Numbered from the stretch's first letter, positions 44,716 through 53,647 are shown. The stretch: 64,000 bases of DNA from Desulfonauticus submarinus (GCF_900104045.1 NZ_FNIN01000005.1:1-64000), one strand, 5' to 3'. Notes: a model not told the origin generated them from the letters alone. A program made the numbers and translations.

Positions 44716-46683
44716 TTATTGTTCTAAATTGTAAAATAGTCTTTTATGATTTATGCATGCTTCTTTATTGTGTAAGGCACATCCTTTTTCAAAAAATTTT
44801 AAAGCTTTTCTCTTATATCCTAATTTTTCTAATATTTTTCCTTTTATATTATAGGAAGTAGCCATTTTAGGTTCTAACAGGATTGCTTTATTGCATAGTT
44901 TAATGGCTTTAGCCATTTTGTTTTTGTGAAAATAACAAATAGCCTGATATAAATAGGCTTTTGCTAATCCTGGGTCTAGACTACTGGCAATACTGGCGGT
45001 TCTTAAGGCTTCATCCCAGTTTTTTTCTTTTAAAAGTTGTGTACTTTTTTTAAGCCACTTTTTTGCTTCAGGGTTATTCGTTGATTTTAGATGCTCTAAA
45101 ATATCTTCTGGAGTTAGACGGTCTTCAAATATATCTTTTGCTACTTTTTCTTTTTTTTGGAGAATAGTAGGTGTGATAAATATAAGAATTTCTTCAAATT
45201 TTTTGCTTTTATTATTACCTTTAAACAAATACCCTAGTCCAGGAATATCTTTAAGCCCTGGAATACCTGAAATAGCTTCTTGCACTGTCTGTTTGCTGAG
45301 CCCAGAAATTACTATTGTTTCTCCATTTCTTACTACTAGAGACGTTTGAGTTTCTTTCTTAGAAATAGTAGGGTTCCCATCTACGGTTTTAGAAAAATCA
45401 ACCTCATCTTTCTTTACTTTTATTTCCATTTTTAAATATTCATCATTTATTACATGAGGAGTCATTTCTAATCTTAAAACAGCGTCTTCAAATTTAACCT
45501 CTTTTTCTCCGTCTGAGTAGGTTACATAAGGTATTTTTTCCCCGTTTTCTGTAAAAGCCATATGATTATCCATTGTGGTAAGAGATGGACTAGATAAAAT
45601 ATGTATTTGTCCTTCTTCTTCCAAAGCTGATAGTTGGATTTCAAGTAGGTTGGCAGAAGGATTTCCTACTAAAATATTTAGGCCTGCACCCAGTGTTTCC
45701 ATAGAAGAACCGGTTACTCCTTTTGTAGGAAAGTTAAAACCAAAACCAGCACCACTTCTCCCTGTTCCAAAAGAATTTCCAGAGTTTCCTATAGGACCGG
45801 TGAGCTGGAGTTGGTCTTTATTGTTAAGGCTTGTATTCCATTTACCACCCCATTGAATGCCCAAATCCCTAGCTACATTTCTTGTAGCTTCTACAATATA
45901 GGCCTTTAAGTGAATTTGATCTGTAGGTTTGTCTAATGTATTGATTAATTTAACAATTTTCTCCAAATCTGTTGCTCCTGCTTGAATAATGAGAGAGTTG
46001 GTATGCTGGTCTACAACTATGTTTCCTCTAGGTTGTCCTTTTTTATCTTTGGTTAGAAGTTGAGATAGTATCTTTTGTAAACTGTTTGCATCTGCAAAAT
46101 TTATTTTAATTACTTTAGTAAGCAAAGGAGCTAGTTGTCTTTTTGCTTCTAATTGCTCCTCTTGTTTAGTTTTTATTTCTTCTATTGCTAACTCATTGGC
46201 GAAGTCTTCTTTAGACATTACCCTAATGATACTGCCTTCCCATACATACGTTAATCCATTAGACTTTAACAACGCTTTAAAAGCTTTTGCCCACGGAACT
46301 CTATTAATATTCACATCTACTTTTCCGCTAATATTGGAATTTGTTATTATATTTTGGTTTGCTGCTTTGGCCAGAGCGTGGATGATGACCTTTATGTCAG
46401 TTGCCTTCATTTTTAAAGATACTGGCATAGTTGGCAGTTTATTTTTTGTAGTTGGTATTTTTTTCTGTCTAGGCTTTGTTAAGCCTTCATCTATATCCAC
46501 TTCCTTTAAACTAGGGCTTGGAGAGTTACCAAGACTTTGCTTGGCTAGCTGTTTCCACTTTTCGAAAAAGGGATCTTTTTCTACTGTTTTTGAACTACAG
46601 GCACTGAGGCTGAAAATGGTTATTAAGCCAACAATAAAAATAAAGTATTTGTAGATGTTTTTTCTCATCATATTCATATCCAT
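44716..46683 (-). CDS. mshL: Outer-membrane secretin with C-terminal TPR (MshL-like)
   Basis: A 655-residue lipoprotein: LSAC lipobox with Cys near residue 29. A periplasmic N domain (LKMKATDIKVIIHALAKAANQNIITN) precedes the secretin core, which includes the GISGIPGLKDIPGLGYLFKG signature and ends with EEILIFITPTIL. After the barrel, about 110 residues form TPR repeats (LKEKNWDEALRTASIASSLDPGLAKAYLYQ and FHKNKMAKAIKLCNKAILLEPKMATSYNIKG). In MSHA loci a TPR protein (MshN) is separately encoded after mshM; here a TPR tail is fused to the secretin instead. Outer-membrane pilus channel. Confidence 0.92.
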   Translation of the reverse strand: MDMNMMRKNIYKYFIFIVGLITIFSLSACSSKTVEKDPFFEKWKQLAKQSLGNSPSPSLKEVDIDEGLTKPRQKKIPTTKNKLPTMPVSLKMKATDIKVIIHALAKAANQNIITNSNISGKVDVNINRVPWAKAFKALLKSNGLTYVWEGSIIRVMSKEDFANELAIEEIKTKQEEQLEAKRQLAPLLTKVIKINFADANSLQKILSQLLTKDKKGQPRGNIVVDQHTNSLIIQAGATDLEKIVKLINTLDKPTDQIHLKAYIVEATRNVARDLGIQWGGKWNTSLNNKDQLQLTGPIGNSGNSFGTGRSGAGFGFNFPTKGVTGSSMETLGAGLNILVGNPSANLLEIQLSALEEEGQIHILSSPSLTTMDNHMAFTENGEKIPYVTYSDGEKEVKFEDAVLRLEMTPHVINDEYLKMEIKVKKDEVDFSKTVDGNPTISKKETQTSLVVRNGETIVISGLSKQTVQEAISGIPGLKDIPGLGYLFKGNNKSKKFEEILIFITPTILQKKEKVAKDIFEDRLTPEDILEHLKSTNNPEAKKWLKKSTQLLKEKNWDEALRTASIASSLDPGLAKAYLYQAICYFHKNKMAKAIKLCNKAILLEPKMATSYNIKGKILEKLGYKRKALKFFEKGCALHNKEACINHKRLFYNLEQ

Positions 46684-46684
46684 T

Positions 46685-47158
46685 TTATCTTACTGTTATT
46701 TCATCAATAAAAGGAATAGTTATTATATTATTTTTACCAGATCCTTTTAATATTACCTTTGTTTTTGATATTTTTAAAACTTTAAAATTACCAATATCTA
46801 AACGTTCTCCCTCTGTATATTCTTTACCATTTATAACAGCATACTTTTTGTCTCCTATAAATACATATCCACTATATTCAAATTTTATTTGTTGTTTAGT
46901 AAAAACCTTCATGTTTTTATTTAAAGATGTATAAAGAAATGGGTCTTTAACTTTAGATATAACAAGAAATAATATATCTTTCTCTAGAGGAGTTAAGTTA
47001 ACACTCATATTAAGCTTTATTTGTCTTTTCAGATTTTCAATGTCTATTTTATTTTGAATAGATACTCTAGGAGTTGTGTTTTCATATAAAAAAACATATA
47101 TTCCATAAATTATGGTTATAAATGCTAAAATTAAAATAATTTTTTCTCTTTTGCTCAT
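46685..47158 (-). CDS. Pilus biogenesis protein (MshK/PilP/GspB-like)
   Basis: A 157-residue protein with one N-terminal membrane anchor (about 7-25), followed by an alpha-helical stretch and a small beta-rich domain (YSGYVFIGDKKYAVINGKEYTEGERLDIGNFKVLKI). The beta domain matches the fold expected in PilP, GspC and MshK proteins, which link the inner-membrane complex to the secretin. The identification rests mainly on position: it is 1 bp upstream of the secretin gene and just after the MshJ-like gene. Confidence 0.7.
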   Translation of the reverse strand: MSKREKIILILAFITIIYGIYVFLYENTTPRVSIQNKIDIENLKRQIKLNMSVNLTPLEKDILFLVISKVKDPFLYTSLNKNMKVFTKQQIKFEYSGYVFIGDKKYAVINGKEYTEGERLDIGNFKVLKISKTKVILKGSGKNNIITIPFIDEITVR

Positions 47159-47165
47159 AACTTAC

Positions 47166-47693
47166 TTATCTTAAATTTATATCTAATTTTAATGATATTT
47201 GTAAAGTTTCATAGTTGTTATTTAATGATATTTGGTTAATTTTACTAACATATCCTTTTTTGAGAAGAAATAATAACCAGTCTAAAAATGTTTTAAACTT
47301 GCCCTGAAGTAAAATCTTAATGGATAAGTGGTTAGGTGAGTTGATGTTTTTAAACTCAGGCAAAAAAGAAATTAAGTTTAGATGATATTGAGTTAGGCTT
47401 TGCTCAACAATGATCTTAAAGTGCGGCAGAGTTGTAGAATGGGGTATTATTTTTATTGGAGGAACGCTTTGGCTTTTTAATCTTAATTTCGTGTATATAG
47501 GGAGAAGTTTTTGTTGTAATTTTATTGTGGCTGATAATTTTCTATTTGTAGATTTTAGTTGAGATATTTTTTTTTGACTTGGCATAATAAAAAATATCCA
47601 CAAGATAGATAACAATCCTATAAAAATAAAGATGCTTACCAAATGTTTTTTAATTTCAAAAGAGGTGTTTTCAAGTATTGAATTTTTCATCAT
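47166..47693 (-). CDS. Pilus alignment protein (MshJ/PilO/GspM-like)
   Basis: A 175-residue bitopic protein with one membrane segment (about 19-35) and a following coiled coil (KKISQLKSTNRKLSATIKLQQ), then a ferredoxin-like periplasmic domain. This is the PilO/GspM/MshJ layout. It starts on the last base of the MshI-like gene. Sequence similarity is low, so the assignment depends on position and architecture. Confidence 0.72.
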   Translation of the reverse strand: MMKNSILENTSFEIKKHLVSIFIFIGLLSILWIFFIMPSQKKISQLKSTNRKLSATIKLQQKLLPIYTKLRLKSQSVPPIKIIPHSTTLPHFKIIVEQSLTQYHLNLISFLPEFKNINSPNHLSIKILLQGKFKTFLDWLLFLLKKGYVSKINQISLNNNYETLQISLKLDINLR

Positions 47694-49423
47694 TATCTAA
47701 TTTTTAGACTTATTTCAAAAATTTTTCGAGTATATTTATTTGTTGCCTCTAATTCTTGGTTTTGTAAAGATACTTCAGAGAAAAATTTTGATTTTTTTAA
47801 CGTTAAAATATAATTTGCTATATTAAGAGAAGAATTGGTTGTATTTCCAGTAATACCTTTAATACTAATCCAAGAATCTTTTGTATTTATTGTTAAAGAA
47901 GTTAATTTAATATTTTTAGGAGTTAAAAGCGCTACTTCTTTTAAAAGCGCTACTGGCTTTAATAAAGTAATAGATTTTTTGGCATTTTCGTTATCTTTTT
48001 TTATTTTATTTGCAAGCTTTAATATGATTTCTTGATTAATTTTTGGGGAGAAAGTTGTAATTTGTTTTTTTAAAATAGAAATATTTTGAACTTCTGTTTT
48101 AATTTTATTTTGAAGTACAATATAATATCCAAACATAATAAGAGAAATTAATATAAATGATAGGGAAATGATAGAGGATATTTTTTTTTGTATTTTTATT
48201 TTTTCTTTTTGTTTTTTGTTAATTAAAAAATTTATACTATTTACTCCATTAGAATTAGCTAAGGTTGCGCCGATAACAGGAGAAAAATTCATCTCTTCTT
48301 TTGGTGATAAATTAAAAATTCCTTCTACTGAGATTAACTTGTTTTTGATAGGAGTAAGAAAGCTAGCCTGAATATCGAGATTAGAATATATTTCTTCCAA
48401 AATAAAATTTGGCAAATTTGAGATACCAGCTATATATATTTGCTTTACCTCTTCTTTTTTTATTGTAGAAGTATAATATTGTATTGTCCTTCGGATTTGT
48501 AAAACTAATCTACGCAAGGCAGGAGCAATAGCATTTTTAATGATGTCTTTATCTAACTGATAAAGTGGATGCTTCTTATTAAGCTCTTCTGTTAAAAGTT
48601 TTTTTAAAGTGCACAATATATCTTCAGAACTAGTTTTTTCAATTAATTTGATTAGGGGTGGTTGGGTTTTGATATAGGTGAGTAGTTCTTCTGCCAAGCT
48701 TAATAAGCCTGTTTTTATTTCTCTATTAAAAAGCACTAAACCTTTATTGTAAATATTTATTCTTGACCAGTCAGTTCCTATAAAAATGTAAGCAATGTTT
48801 TTATGGGCATGATTAAAAATATTTGCTAATGCAAACTGATATGTTGTTATTCCAATATTTTTTAAGTTTACCTCTTTTGCTAATTGTTTTACCTCTTTAA
48901 CTTTTTTTTTATCTGCTAAATATGCCCATACCCCTAATTTTTTATTTTCTAGATCATGGTCAATTATTTTATAATCATAAAGCCAAACATTTATATTTAC
49001 TTTTGCTTCTTTTTTTATTGCAGAGAGAATGGTTTGTTCTAGCATATTGTTGGGGACTTTAGGAATATGTAAATAAAATGTTTTAACATATTTAGATGGA
49101 ATAAGAAACCAATAAAAAGCATTTGGATAGGTAGATTTTATTTTTTTTATAACTACTTTAAACCATTTTATAAAATCAGGGTGTGTTTTGGTAATATTTT
49201 TAGGATAGGCTATTTTTTCTATAATTTTCAAGCGAGATATGTTTTCATAAGCTTCTGAGGCGGCAAAAACTAAGTAATGTTCTCTTAAATCTAAGCCTAT
49301 TATGGTCTTATTTTTTTTTATATTAAACTTAAATTTTTCTAAAGAATTGATAGAATTTTCTTTAGAGGGAATTCTAATTTGTTCAAGTAGTTTTTGGGTT
49401 GCAGCTATTTCATCTTTTTTCAT
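47693..49423 (-). CDS. MshI-like PilM/PilN fusion
   Basis: A 576-residue protein. The N-terminal 390 residues look like the actin-fold PilM/GspL cytoplasmic domain (TIIGLDLREHYLVFAASEAY near residue 40 and a later AYIFIGTDWSRINIY). A single membrane segment at about 417-437 leads to a coiled-coil and a ferredoxin-like periplasmic domain, as in PilN. So one polypeptide does what PilM and PilN do separately, as MshI and GspL do. It forms the inner-membrane alignment complex with the two following gene products. Confidence 0.8.
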   Translation of the reverse strand: MKKDEIAATQKLLEQIRIPSKENSINSLEKFKFNIKKNKTIIGLDLREHYLVFAASEAYENISRLKIIEKIAYPKNITKTHPDFIKWFKVVIKKIKSTYPNAFYWFLIPSKYVKTFYLHIPKVPNNMLEQTILSAIKKEAKVNINVWLYDYKIIDHDLENKKLGVWAYLADKKKVKEVKQLAKEVNLKNIGITTYQFALANIFNHAHKNIAYIFIGTDWSRINIYNKGLVLFNREIKTGLLSLAEELLTYIKTQPPLIKLIEKTSSEDILCTLKKLLTEELNKKHPLYQLDKDIIKNAIAPALRRLVLQIRRTIQYYTSTIKKEEVKQIYIAGISNLPNFILEEIYSNLDIQASFLTPIKNKLISVEGIFNLSPKEEMNFSPVIGATLANSNGVNSINFLINKKQKEKIKIQKKISSIISLSFILISLIMFGYYIVLQNKIKTEVQNISILKKQITTFSPKINQEIILKLANKIKKDNENAKKSITLLKPVALLKEVALLTPKNIKLTSLTINTKDSWISIKGITGNTTNSSLNIANYILTLKKSKFFSEVSLQNQELEATNKYTRKIFEISLKIR

Positions 49424-49586
49424 AATGATATTAATAATTACTAATAAAAACTATCTACTTTTTAAGCCAATTTACCTTGATTGTAAAGTATTTATTGCTT
49501 CTAACTCCTCAAAAATAGAGGATATTTTTTATTAAAATTGATAAGAATATAAATCATGAAAATTTGTCAAATTTCAAAATAAGATC
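49424..49586. other. 163-bp gap inside the pilus locus
   Basis: AT-rich gap separating the pilin block (49587-53353) from the assembly block (39460-49423). A weak TCCTC/GAGGA hairpin is at 49506-49522. I see no clear promoter, so whether the assembly block has its own transcript is open. Confidence 0.4.
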
Positions 49587-51560
49587 TTAGTAAACTGTTC
49601 CAAAAGCAATATTTTGTATATTTGTTTCAGAATCTGCTCCTAAGGCAATAGCGAAGTCAAAAAAACTTACAAATTCCTGAAACCAATATCCTGGTAAATA
49701 CCCAAAGCAATGTAAAGCGATTTCTGGCCTCTCAAATTCGTTTTGAGGATAAAACGAGTCTCCCTCTGGGGAAATAAAGTCGCTAACTCTTATGGTAATC
49801 CCATCTGAAAGTAAAGATGCGCCAGAGTAAGGATTTATCACCCAGTAGCTCTGGCTAGGTGTAGGTTGAGGGTTGATAGAAACAGGTACATTATCTACTA
49901 AGGTAAAAAAGTCTTTATCTTGCTCCCATTTACTTAAATCCCATAAGGGCCATAAGATTTTTCCTTTGCTGATTTTAGAAAAAGTGGGATTATAAGCTAG
50001 TCTATTGGTATTATTATAAAGTTTATCTCCAATATGGGGCTCTGAAGGATCAAGGGATGCGTCTCCATAAAATATTTTAATATCATTTACTTTTTGGCCA
50101 TTTATTCTTTTTTCTTCTACTCTAACAAATAAAGAAGATAGATCTTCTAAGATTCCGCTAGAGACCCAACTTGAGCCAATCATTTTAGCATCTGCATGTA
50201 TGTCTTTGTAAGCAATCCATTGAAAGTTGCCGTTTTCCCGTTTCCATAAGACAATAAGCAATTTTTTCGCCTGATTAGGTGGTTTTAATCCCATTGGGAT
50301 TCCGTCAGAAAAATTTGATCTACGGTTGTATATTATAAAAGATGCTCCGTATCCTTCATAATCATAAGCAGCTTTATGCCATCGAAAACATATTCCGGTA
50401 GCGGCGTAATTTAAATGATGCCCCCACCCTATTTTTACCTGAGCAGTATAGGTTAATAATTTTTCATGCTCTTTCCAATAATTTTCTATTTCTGAATTAG
50501 GCTTAAAAAGAAGAAAATATCTATTTTTTCTCCATGGCCATGGATTGGGGTCTATAAAGCTTACTACCTTGTCTGTTTGTCCGTGGCTAGTGCCTATAGA
50601 GGTAGTAACATCTACATATTGTGAGCCTCCAATAGTGTTCCAGTTAGATAAATCTTGAAATGTATCTTGTCCTCCTGGTTCATCACTTAAAGGGATTGTT
50701 TGAGTACTACCTTCTTCAGATAGGTTTAAGTTAGTAATAGGAATAAAGTATGAGATTTTTTTACTTATTTTAAGAGGAGATCCTATAGTTCCTTTTGATT
50801 CAATTTTTAGGGTTGGCTTTAAAATAATTGGAGTAAATGGTGTAATATGGATAATAAATGGTTTTTTATCTTCGCTACGAATGTTTGTAAGTAATACAGA
50901 GCCTTGTTTTTTAAAATGATAAAAATAATTTTTTCCATTTATTTCAATCAGTCCATTTCTATCTGGAAAACAAGAAAGCTCTCTGGAGTCACCTGCTATA
51001 GTTAAGGTGCTTCCATCTCTTATGGTTTGCGGAAAGCTTGGATAAAAAACCATACAAACTATATCACCTATATTTTCTTCTACCTTGCGATTAGTTCTTA
51101 TTCTAATGGTGTGTTCGTTAAGCTTACGTGGATTTCTATAGGTGTAAAAGGAGTTTTTTATTTTTATCGTTCCTCTGCTAGGAAGATTTAAATTTTGGGG
51201 CAATGTCCCTGGGACCGTTAAAAATAATCTTCTTCCTTGTATTCTTTGGATACGATAAAAGTAAGGATATATATATAAAGTAAAGGAGCCGTCTTTTTTT
51301 AGGTAAAAAGAGGTTTCATTTAGATTTTCTAGCCTATTGAGTTTTTCTTCAAGTGTTGTTGCGTTTAGAAATTCACTTGCTAAAAACCTGTATCCAGATT
51401 CCGCCAGGTACCCTGCTTTTTCTCCTAAAAAAGAACTTGGCTGTCCCAATAAAGAAGTTGTAGAAAGGACATACATGCCTGCGGCCATTAATATGGCTAT
51501 GGCCATTACAGCTGTTATGAATAATAAAATAGAACCTTGTTCTTTAGTATTTTTCATCAT
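49587..51560 (-). CDS. Large PilX-like pilus protein with a lectin-like region
   Basis: A 657-residue protein. The N-terminus (EQGSILLFITAVMAIAILMAAGMYVL) is the hydrophobic helix of PilX/GspK-type proteins, and it lacks the Phe-Thr-Leu-(I/L)-Glu of ordinary pilins. Beta-rich domains follow. Residues about 300-510 resemble a concanavalin/LamG-like fold by eye (alternating Trp, Tyr and Gly-rich strands with FVRVEEKRINGQKVNDIKIFYG). In MSHA loci a PilX-like MshP and a large MshQ occupy this place; this gene may combine both. A pilus-tip adhesin is a reasonable but unproven idea. Confidence 0.75.
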   Translation of the reverse strand: MMKNTKEQGSILLFITAVMAIAILMAAGMYVLSTTSLLGQPSSFLGEKAGYLAESGYRFLASEFLNATTLEEKLNRLENLNETSFYLKKDGSFTLYIYPYFYRIQRIQGRRLFLTVPGTLPQNLNLPSRGTIKIKNSFYTYRNPRKLNEHTIRIRTNRKVEENIGDIVCMVFYPSFPQTIRDGSTLTIAGDSRELSCFPDRNGLIEINGKNYFYHFKKQGSVLLTNIRSEDKKPFIIHITPFTPIILKPTLKIESKGTIGSPLKISKKISYFIPITNLNLSEEGSTQTIPLSDEPGGQDTFQDLSNWNTIGGSQYVDVTTSIGTSHGQTDKVVSFIDPNPWPWRKNRYFLLFKPNSEIENYWKEHEKLLTYTAQVKIGWGHHLNYAATGICFRWHKAAYDYEGYGASFIIYNRRSNFSDGIPMGLKPPNQAKKLLIVLWKRENGNFQWIAYKDIHADAKMIGSSWVSSGILEDLSSLFVRVEEKRINGQKVNDIKIFYGDASLDPSEPHIGDKLYNNTNRLAYNPTFSKISKGKILWPLWDLSKWEQDKDFFTLVDNVPVSINPQPTPSQSYWVINPYSGASLLSDGITIRVSDFISPEGDSFYPQNEFERPEIALHCFGYLPGYWFQEFVSFFDFAIALGADSETNIQNIAFGTVY

Positions 51561-52078
51561 CTTGGTCCATTATAGGTGTCATTAAACCAGGGATTTATAC
51601 TAAAAGTTATTTCTATTTCTGGCGATGTGTCTAGCTTAATATTAACTTTAATTTGGGCTAAATCCGAAATAGAATCAGTAGTTTGCCAGCTAGATCCATC
51701 AGATTTTTCAGGTTTAAGGGAAAAACTTTTTACTCTATCTAAAAGAATATATCCTTTGGCTTCAGAAGGATATTCATTTGTATTATTTAGTTTTAACTCA
51801 GTTCCTACTAATCCAAGCGCATAGGTATATCGTCTTGTGTCTCGTGTATAAATGATGCTATTTGTAGTATAAGATATTATAGAGTCCAAATTCTTTAATT
51901 CCAGAAATATCCTCGATACAGCTATATTTAACTTTAAAGAATATTCAGTATTTTGTTTTGTATTGACATATTTATTTACAACTTCTATAAGTCCAAAAGA
52001 AGAAAATAGTGCAACAATTCCTATGATTATAAGTACTAACACTATTTCTAATAGAGTAAATCCTTTTTTATTTTTCAT
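51557..52078 (-). CDS. Minor prepilin (GspJ/MshO-like)
   Basis: A 173-residue pilin-like protein with a short leader KNKKG and the processing site G-FTLLEIVLVLIIIGIVALF. The rest is soluble. The length and the SFSLKPEKSDGSSW region near the C-terminus fit a J-type or MshO minor pilin. It overlaps the neighbour genes by 4 bases at each side, so this block is translated as a coupled unit. Confidence 0.85.
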   Translation of the reverse strand: MKNKKGFTLLEIVLVLIIIGIVALFSSFGLIEVVNKYVNTKQNTEYSLKLNIAVSRIFLELKNLDSIISYTTNSIIYTRDTRRYTYALGLVGTELKLNNTNEYPSEAKGYILLDRVKSFSLKPEKSDGSSWQTTDSISDLAQIKVNIKLDTSPEIEITFSINPWFNDTYNGPR

Positions 52079-52491
52079 TTGGTAAAAATATTTACGATGA
52101 TTAAATCATCTTTTTTTAATTCTACTTTAAGGATTCTTTTACTAATAAGGTCTTTTATTTCTTGATGGTTATTGTCAAAGAGTATGTAATATGAAGAAGT
52201 ATTTATTTTTGGATCTATTTGTTTTACAATTATATTGATTTCATTTTTAAAGCTATCAAGGTCTAAGTATCCTGTTTTAAGTTTATTTCTATATTTAGCG
52301 TTGACTGTCTCCATAGCGTTTATCAGAGTAGCTTCTTTTTTTAGTAGAATAAGTGGTTGCACGCTATTTAGAGGATGAGAACTGGTAAGAGTAAATAAAA
52401 TAGCGCCTAGGATCCCCGCTATAACAAGCGTAAGGATTAGTTCTATTAAAGAGAATCCTTTAATTTTATATAAATTTTTTTTTAAGTTCAT
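52075..52491 (-). CDS. Minor prepilin (MshD/GspI-like)
   Basis: A 138-residue pilin-like protein with processing site KG-FSLIELILTLVIAGILG after a 13-residue leader. The body has no Cys pair. It is placed between two other minor pilin genes. The exact subtype cannot be read from this short body. Confidence 0.85.
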   Translation of the reverse strand: MNLKKNLYKIKGFSLIELILTLVIAGILGAILFTLTSSHPLNSVQPLILLKKEATLINAMETVNAKYRNKLKTGYLDLDSFKNEINIIVKQIDPKINTSSYYILFDNNHQEIKDLISKRILKVELKKDDLIIVNIFTK

Positions 52492-52935
52492 CTACGGTAT
52501 AAATCCTGTTTCAGGGGTAAGGTAAAAATAATACTTTTTACTTAATGAAATTTTACCCCCTATGGGTGAATTTAGGTCTAAATCTGCAAAGGGCCTTCCC
52601 CAGTTGTCAAATATAATAGTATGGTATGTAGTTAAGAATTTGACGCCAACTTTTTCATGTTCTTGCCCAGGTAGGAGCAAAATATCCGTGCTATCTATTT
52701 GTTTGTTGTTGTTTAAATCACAAAATAAAAAATACTCGCCTGGCTGAAACCTAACTCCACATAAAAAATCACTATTTAGACTTTTTAACTCTGCATATCT
52801 GACGTGATTTTTTATAATATCCAGAGTGATATTATCCTCTGGACTTAATATCACTCTGGATACAGAAACTGCTATTAAAATACCTATTATTATAAGAGAT
52901 GCTAATATCTCTAGTAAAGTAAACCCGTTGGCCAT
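52492..52935 (-). CDS. Minor prepilin (GspH/MshC-like)
   Basis: A 147-residue pilin-like protein with a very short leader, MANG, before FTLLEILASLIIIGILIAV. The C-terminal FDNWGRPFADLD segment matches GspH/FimT-type minor pilins. I set the start at ATG 52935 because it gives the normal short leader. The frame extends to 52974, but that would place 17 residues before the cleavage site and overlap the pilin gene. Confidence 0.85.
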   Translation of the reverse strand: MANGFTLLEILASLIIIGILIAVSVSRVILSPEDNITLDIIKNHVRYAELKSLNSDFLCGVRFQPGEYFLFCDLNNNKQIDSTDILLLPGQEHEKVGVKFLTTYHTIIFDNWGRPFADLDLNSPIGGKISLSKKYYFYLTPETGFIP

Positions 52936-52945
52936 AATAGTGTTG

Positions 52946-53353
52946 TTATTGTCCTGGATTTGTAAATGTTCCATTTACATCTTCATTATCAGGAGTTGTT
53001 ACCACAATATTTATAACATTATTATTTGCTGAACAAGTTAATGTATAGCCATTATAACCATCACGTTGTACATTATTGTCACAGATACTTTGAGGATTAG
53101 GAGCTGTTGTTAAAGTATTCCATGTAGCATTCACGTCTCCATTATTTTGAAGTAGTGCTTCAGAATATTTCATACTTAATGCAGATTGGGCTGAAGCCAC
53201 TAAACCTTGAGCAGCCTTGATACGAGCTTCTTTTTGAAGATTAACAAATCTTGGAACTGCTACTGCTGCCAAAATACCTAAAATGACCAATACAGCAATA
53301 ATTTCAATCAAGGTAAAACCAGCCTGTCTAGAATGTTGTCTTTTTTTCTCCAT
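52946..53353 (-). CDS. mshA: Major type IV prepilin (MshA-like)
   Basis: A 135-residue pilin. The leader is MEKKRQHSRQAG and the mature N-terminus FTLIEIIAVLVILGILAAVAVPRF, with Glu5 present. Two Cys late in the protein (SICDNNVQRDG and LTCSANN) probably form the D-region disulfide, as in MshA. I chose ATG 53353 because AAGGAGG precedes it; the frame is open to 53401, but that start would lie inside the sigma-54 promoter. It is the first gene downstream of that promoter and the best-placed for high expression. Confidence 0.93.
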   Translation of the reverse strand: MEKKRQHSRQAGFTLIEIIAVLVILGILAAVAVPRFVNLQKEARIKAAQGLVASAQSALSMKYSEALLQNNGDVNATWNTLTTAPNPQSICDNNVQRDGYNGYTLTCSANNNVINIVVTTPDNEDVNGTFTNPGQ

Positions 53354-53396
53354 AAAAACCTCCTTAAAATTTAAAATTTTTCTAAAAATTAAATAA

Positions 53397-53412
53397 TGCA
53401 ATTAGTGTGCCT
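53397..53412 (-). promoter_or_regulatory. Sigma-54 promoter for the pilus locus
   Basis: On the minus strand the sequence AGGCACACTAATTGCA has the invariant GG and GC separated by exactly 10 bases, with CAC after the GG and TT before the GC. This matches the -24/-12 consensus with one mismatch (A for T at the first base). The predicted RNA start is near 53386, giving a leader of about 33 nt with an AAGGAGG site for the pilin. Confidence 0.8.
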
Positions 53413-53545
53413 ATGGTAAGAATTTAATTGGCTTTATTTGTGTAAGCCAAAACCCGTCTAACTTAAAAAGAGTAAAATTTAGTCTGCTAAGCCTATATGA
53501 GCCTAATAATAATCTGGATAGCTAGACGACAGAGCAGATATTACT

Positions 53546-53581
53546 CTACATTTATTGTAGTCTAGTCTACAAAAATTGTAG
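53546..53581. promoter_or_regulatory. Paired palindromes, candidate activator-binding sites
   Basis: Two copies of CTACA-N5-TGTAG, at 53546-53560 and 53567-53581, differ only in the central bases (TTTAT and AAAAT). Their centres are 21 bp apart, two turns of DNA. They lie 160-195 bp upstream of the predicted pilin start, a usual distance for sigma-54 activators. They could also influence the right-facing mtaD promoter 35 bp away. Confidence 0.6.
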
Positions 53582-53615
53582 ATTAATAAATTTTATTTAA
53601 TCAAAGGTTCGGTAG

Positions 53616-53647
53616 TTGACCTTTTTGAGGGGATGGGAGTATATAAT
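53616..53647 (+). promoter_or_regulatory. Candidate sigma-70 promoter for mtaD
   Basis: TTGACC at 53616-53621 with TATATA at 53640-53645 (18-bp spacer) or TATAAT at 53642-53647 (20-bp spacer). It is 66-70 bp before the mtaD ATG. Confidence 0.45.

Noticed and set aside
52936-52974. Longer start of the GspH-like minor pilin
   Set aside because: It would give a leader too long for prepilin peptidase and overlap the previous gene; ATG 52935 gives MANG before the cleavage site.
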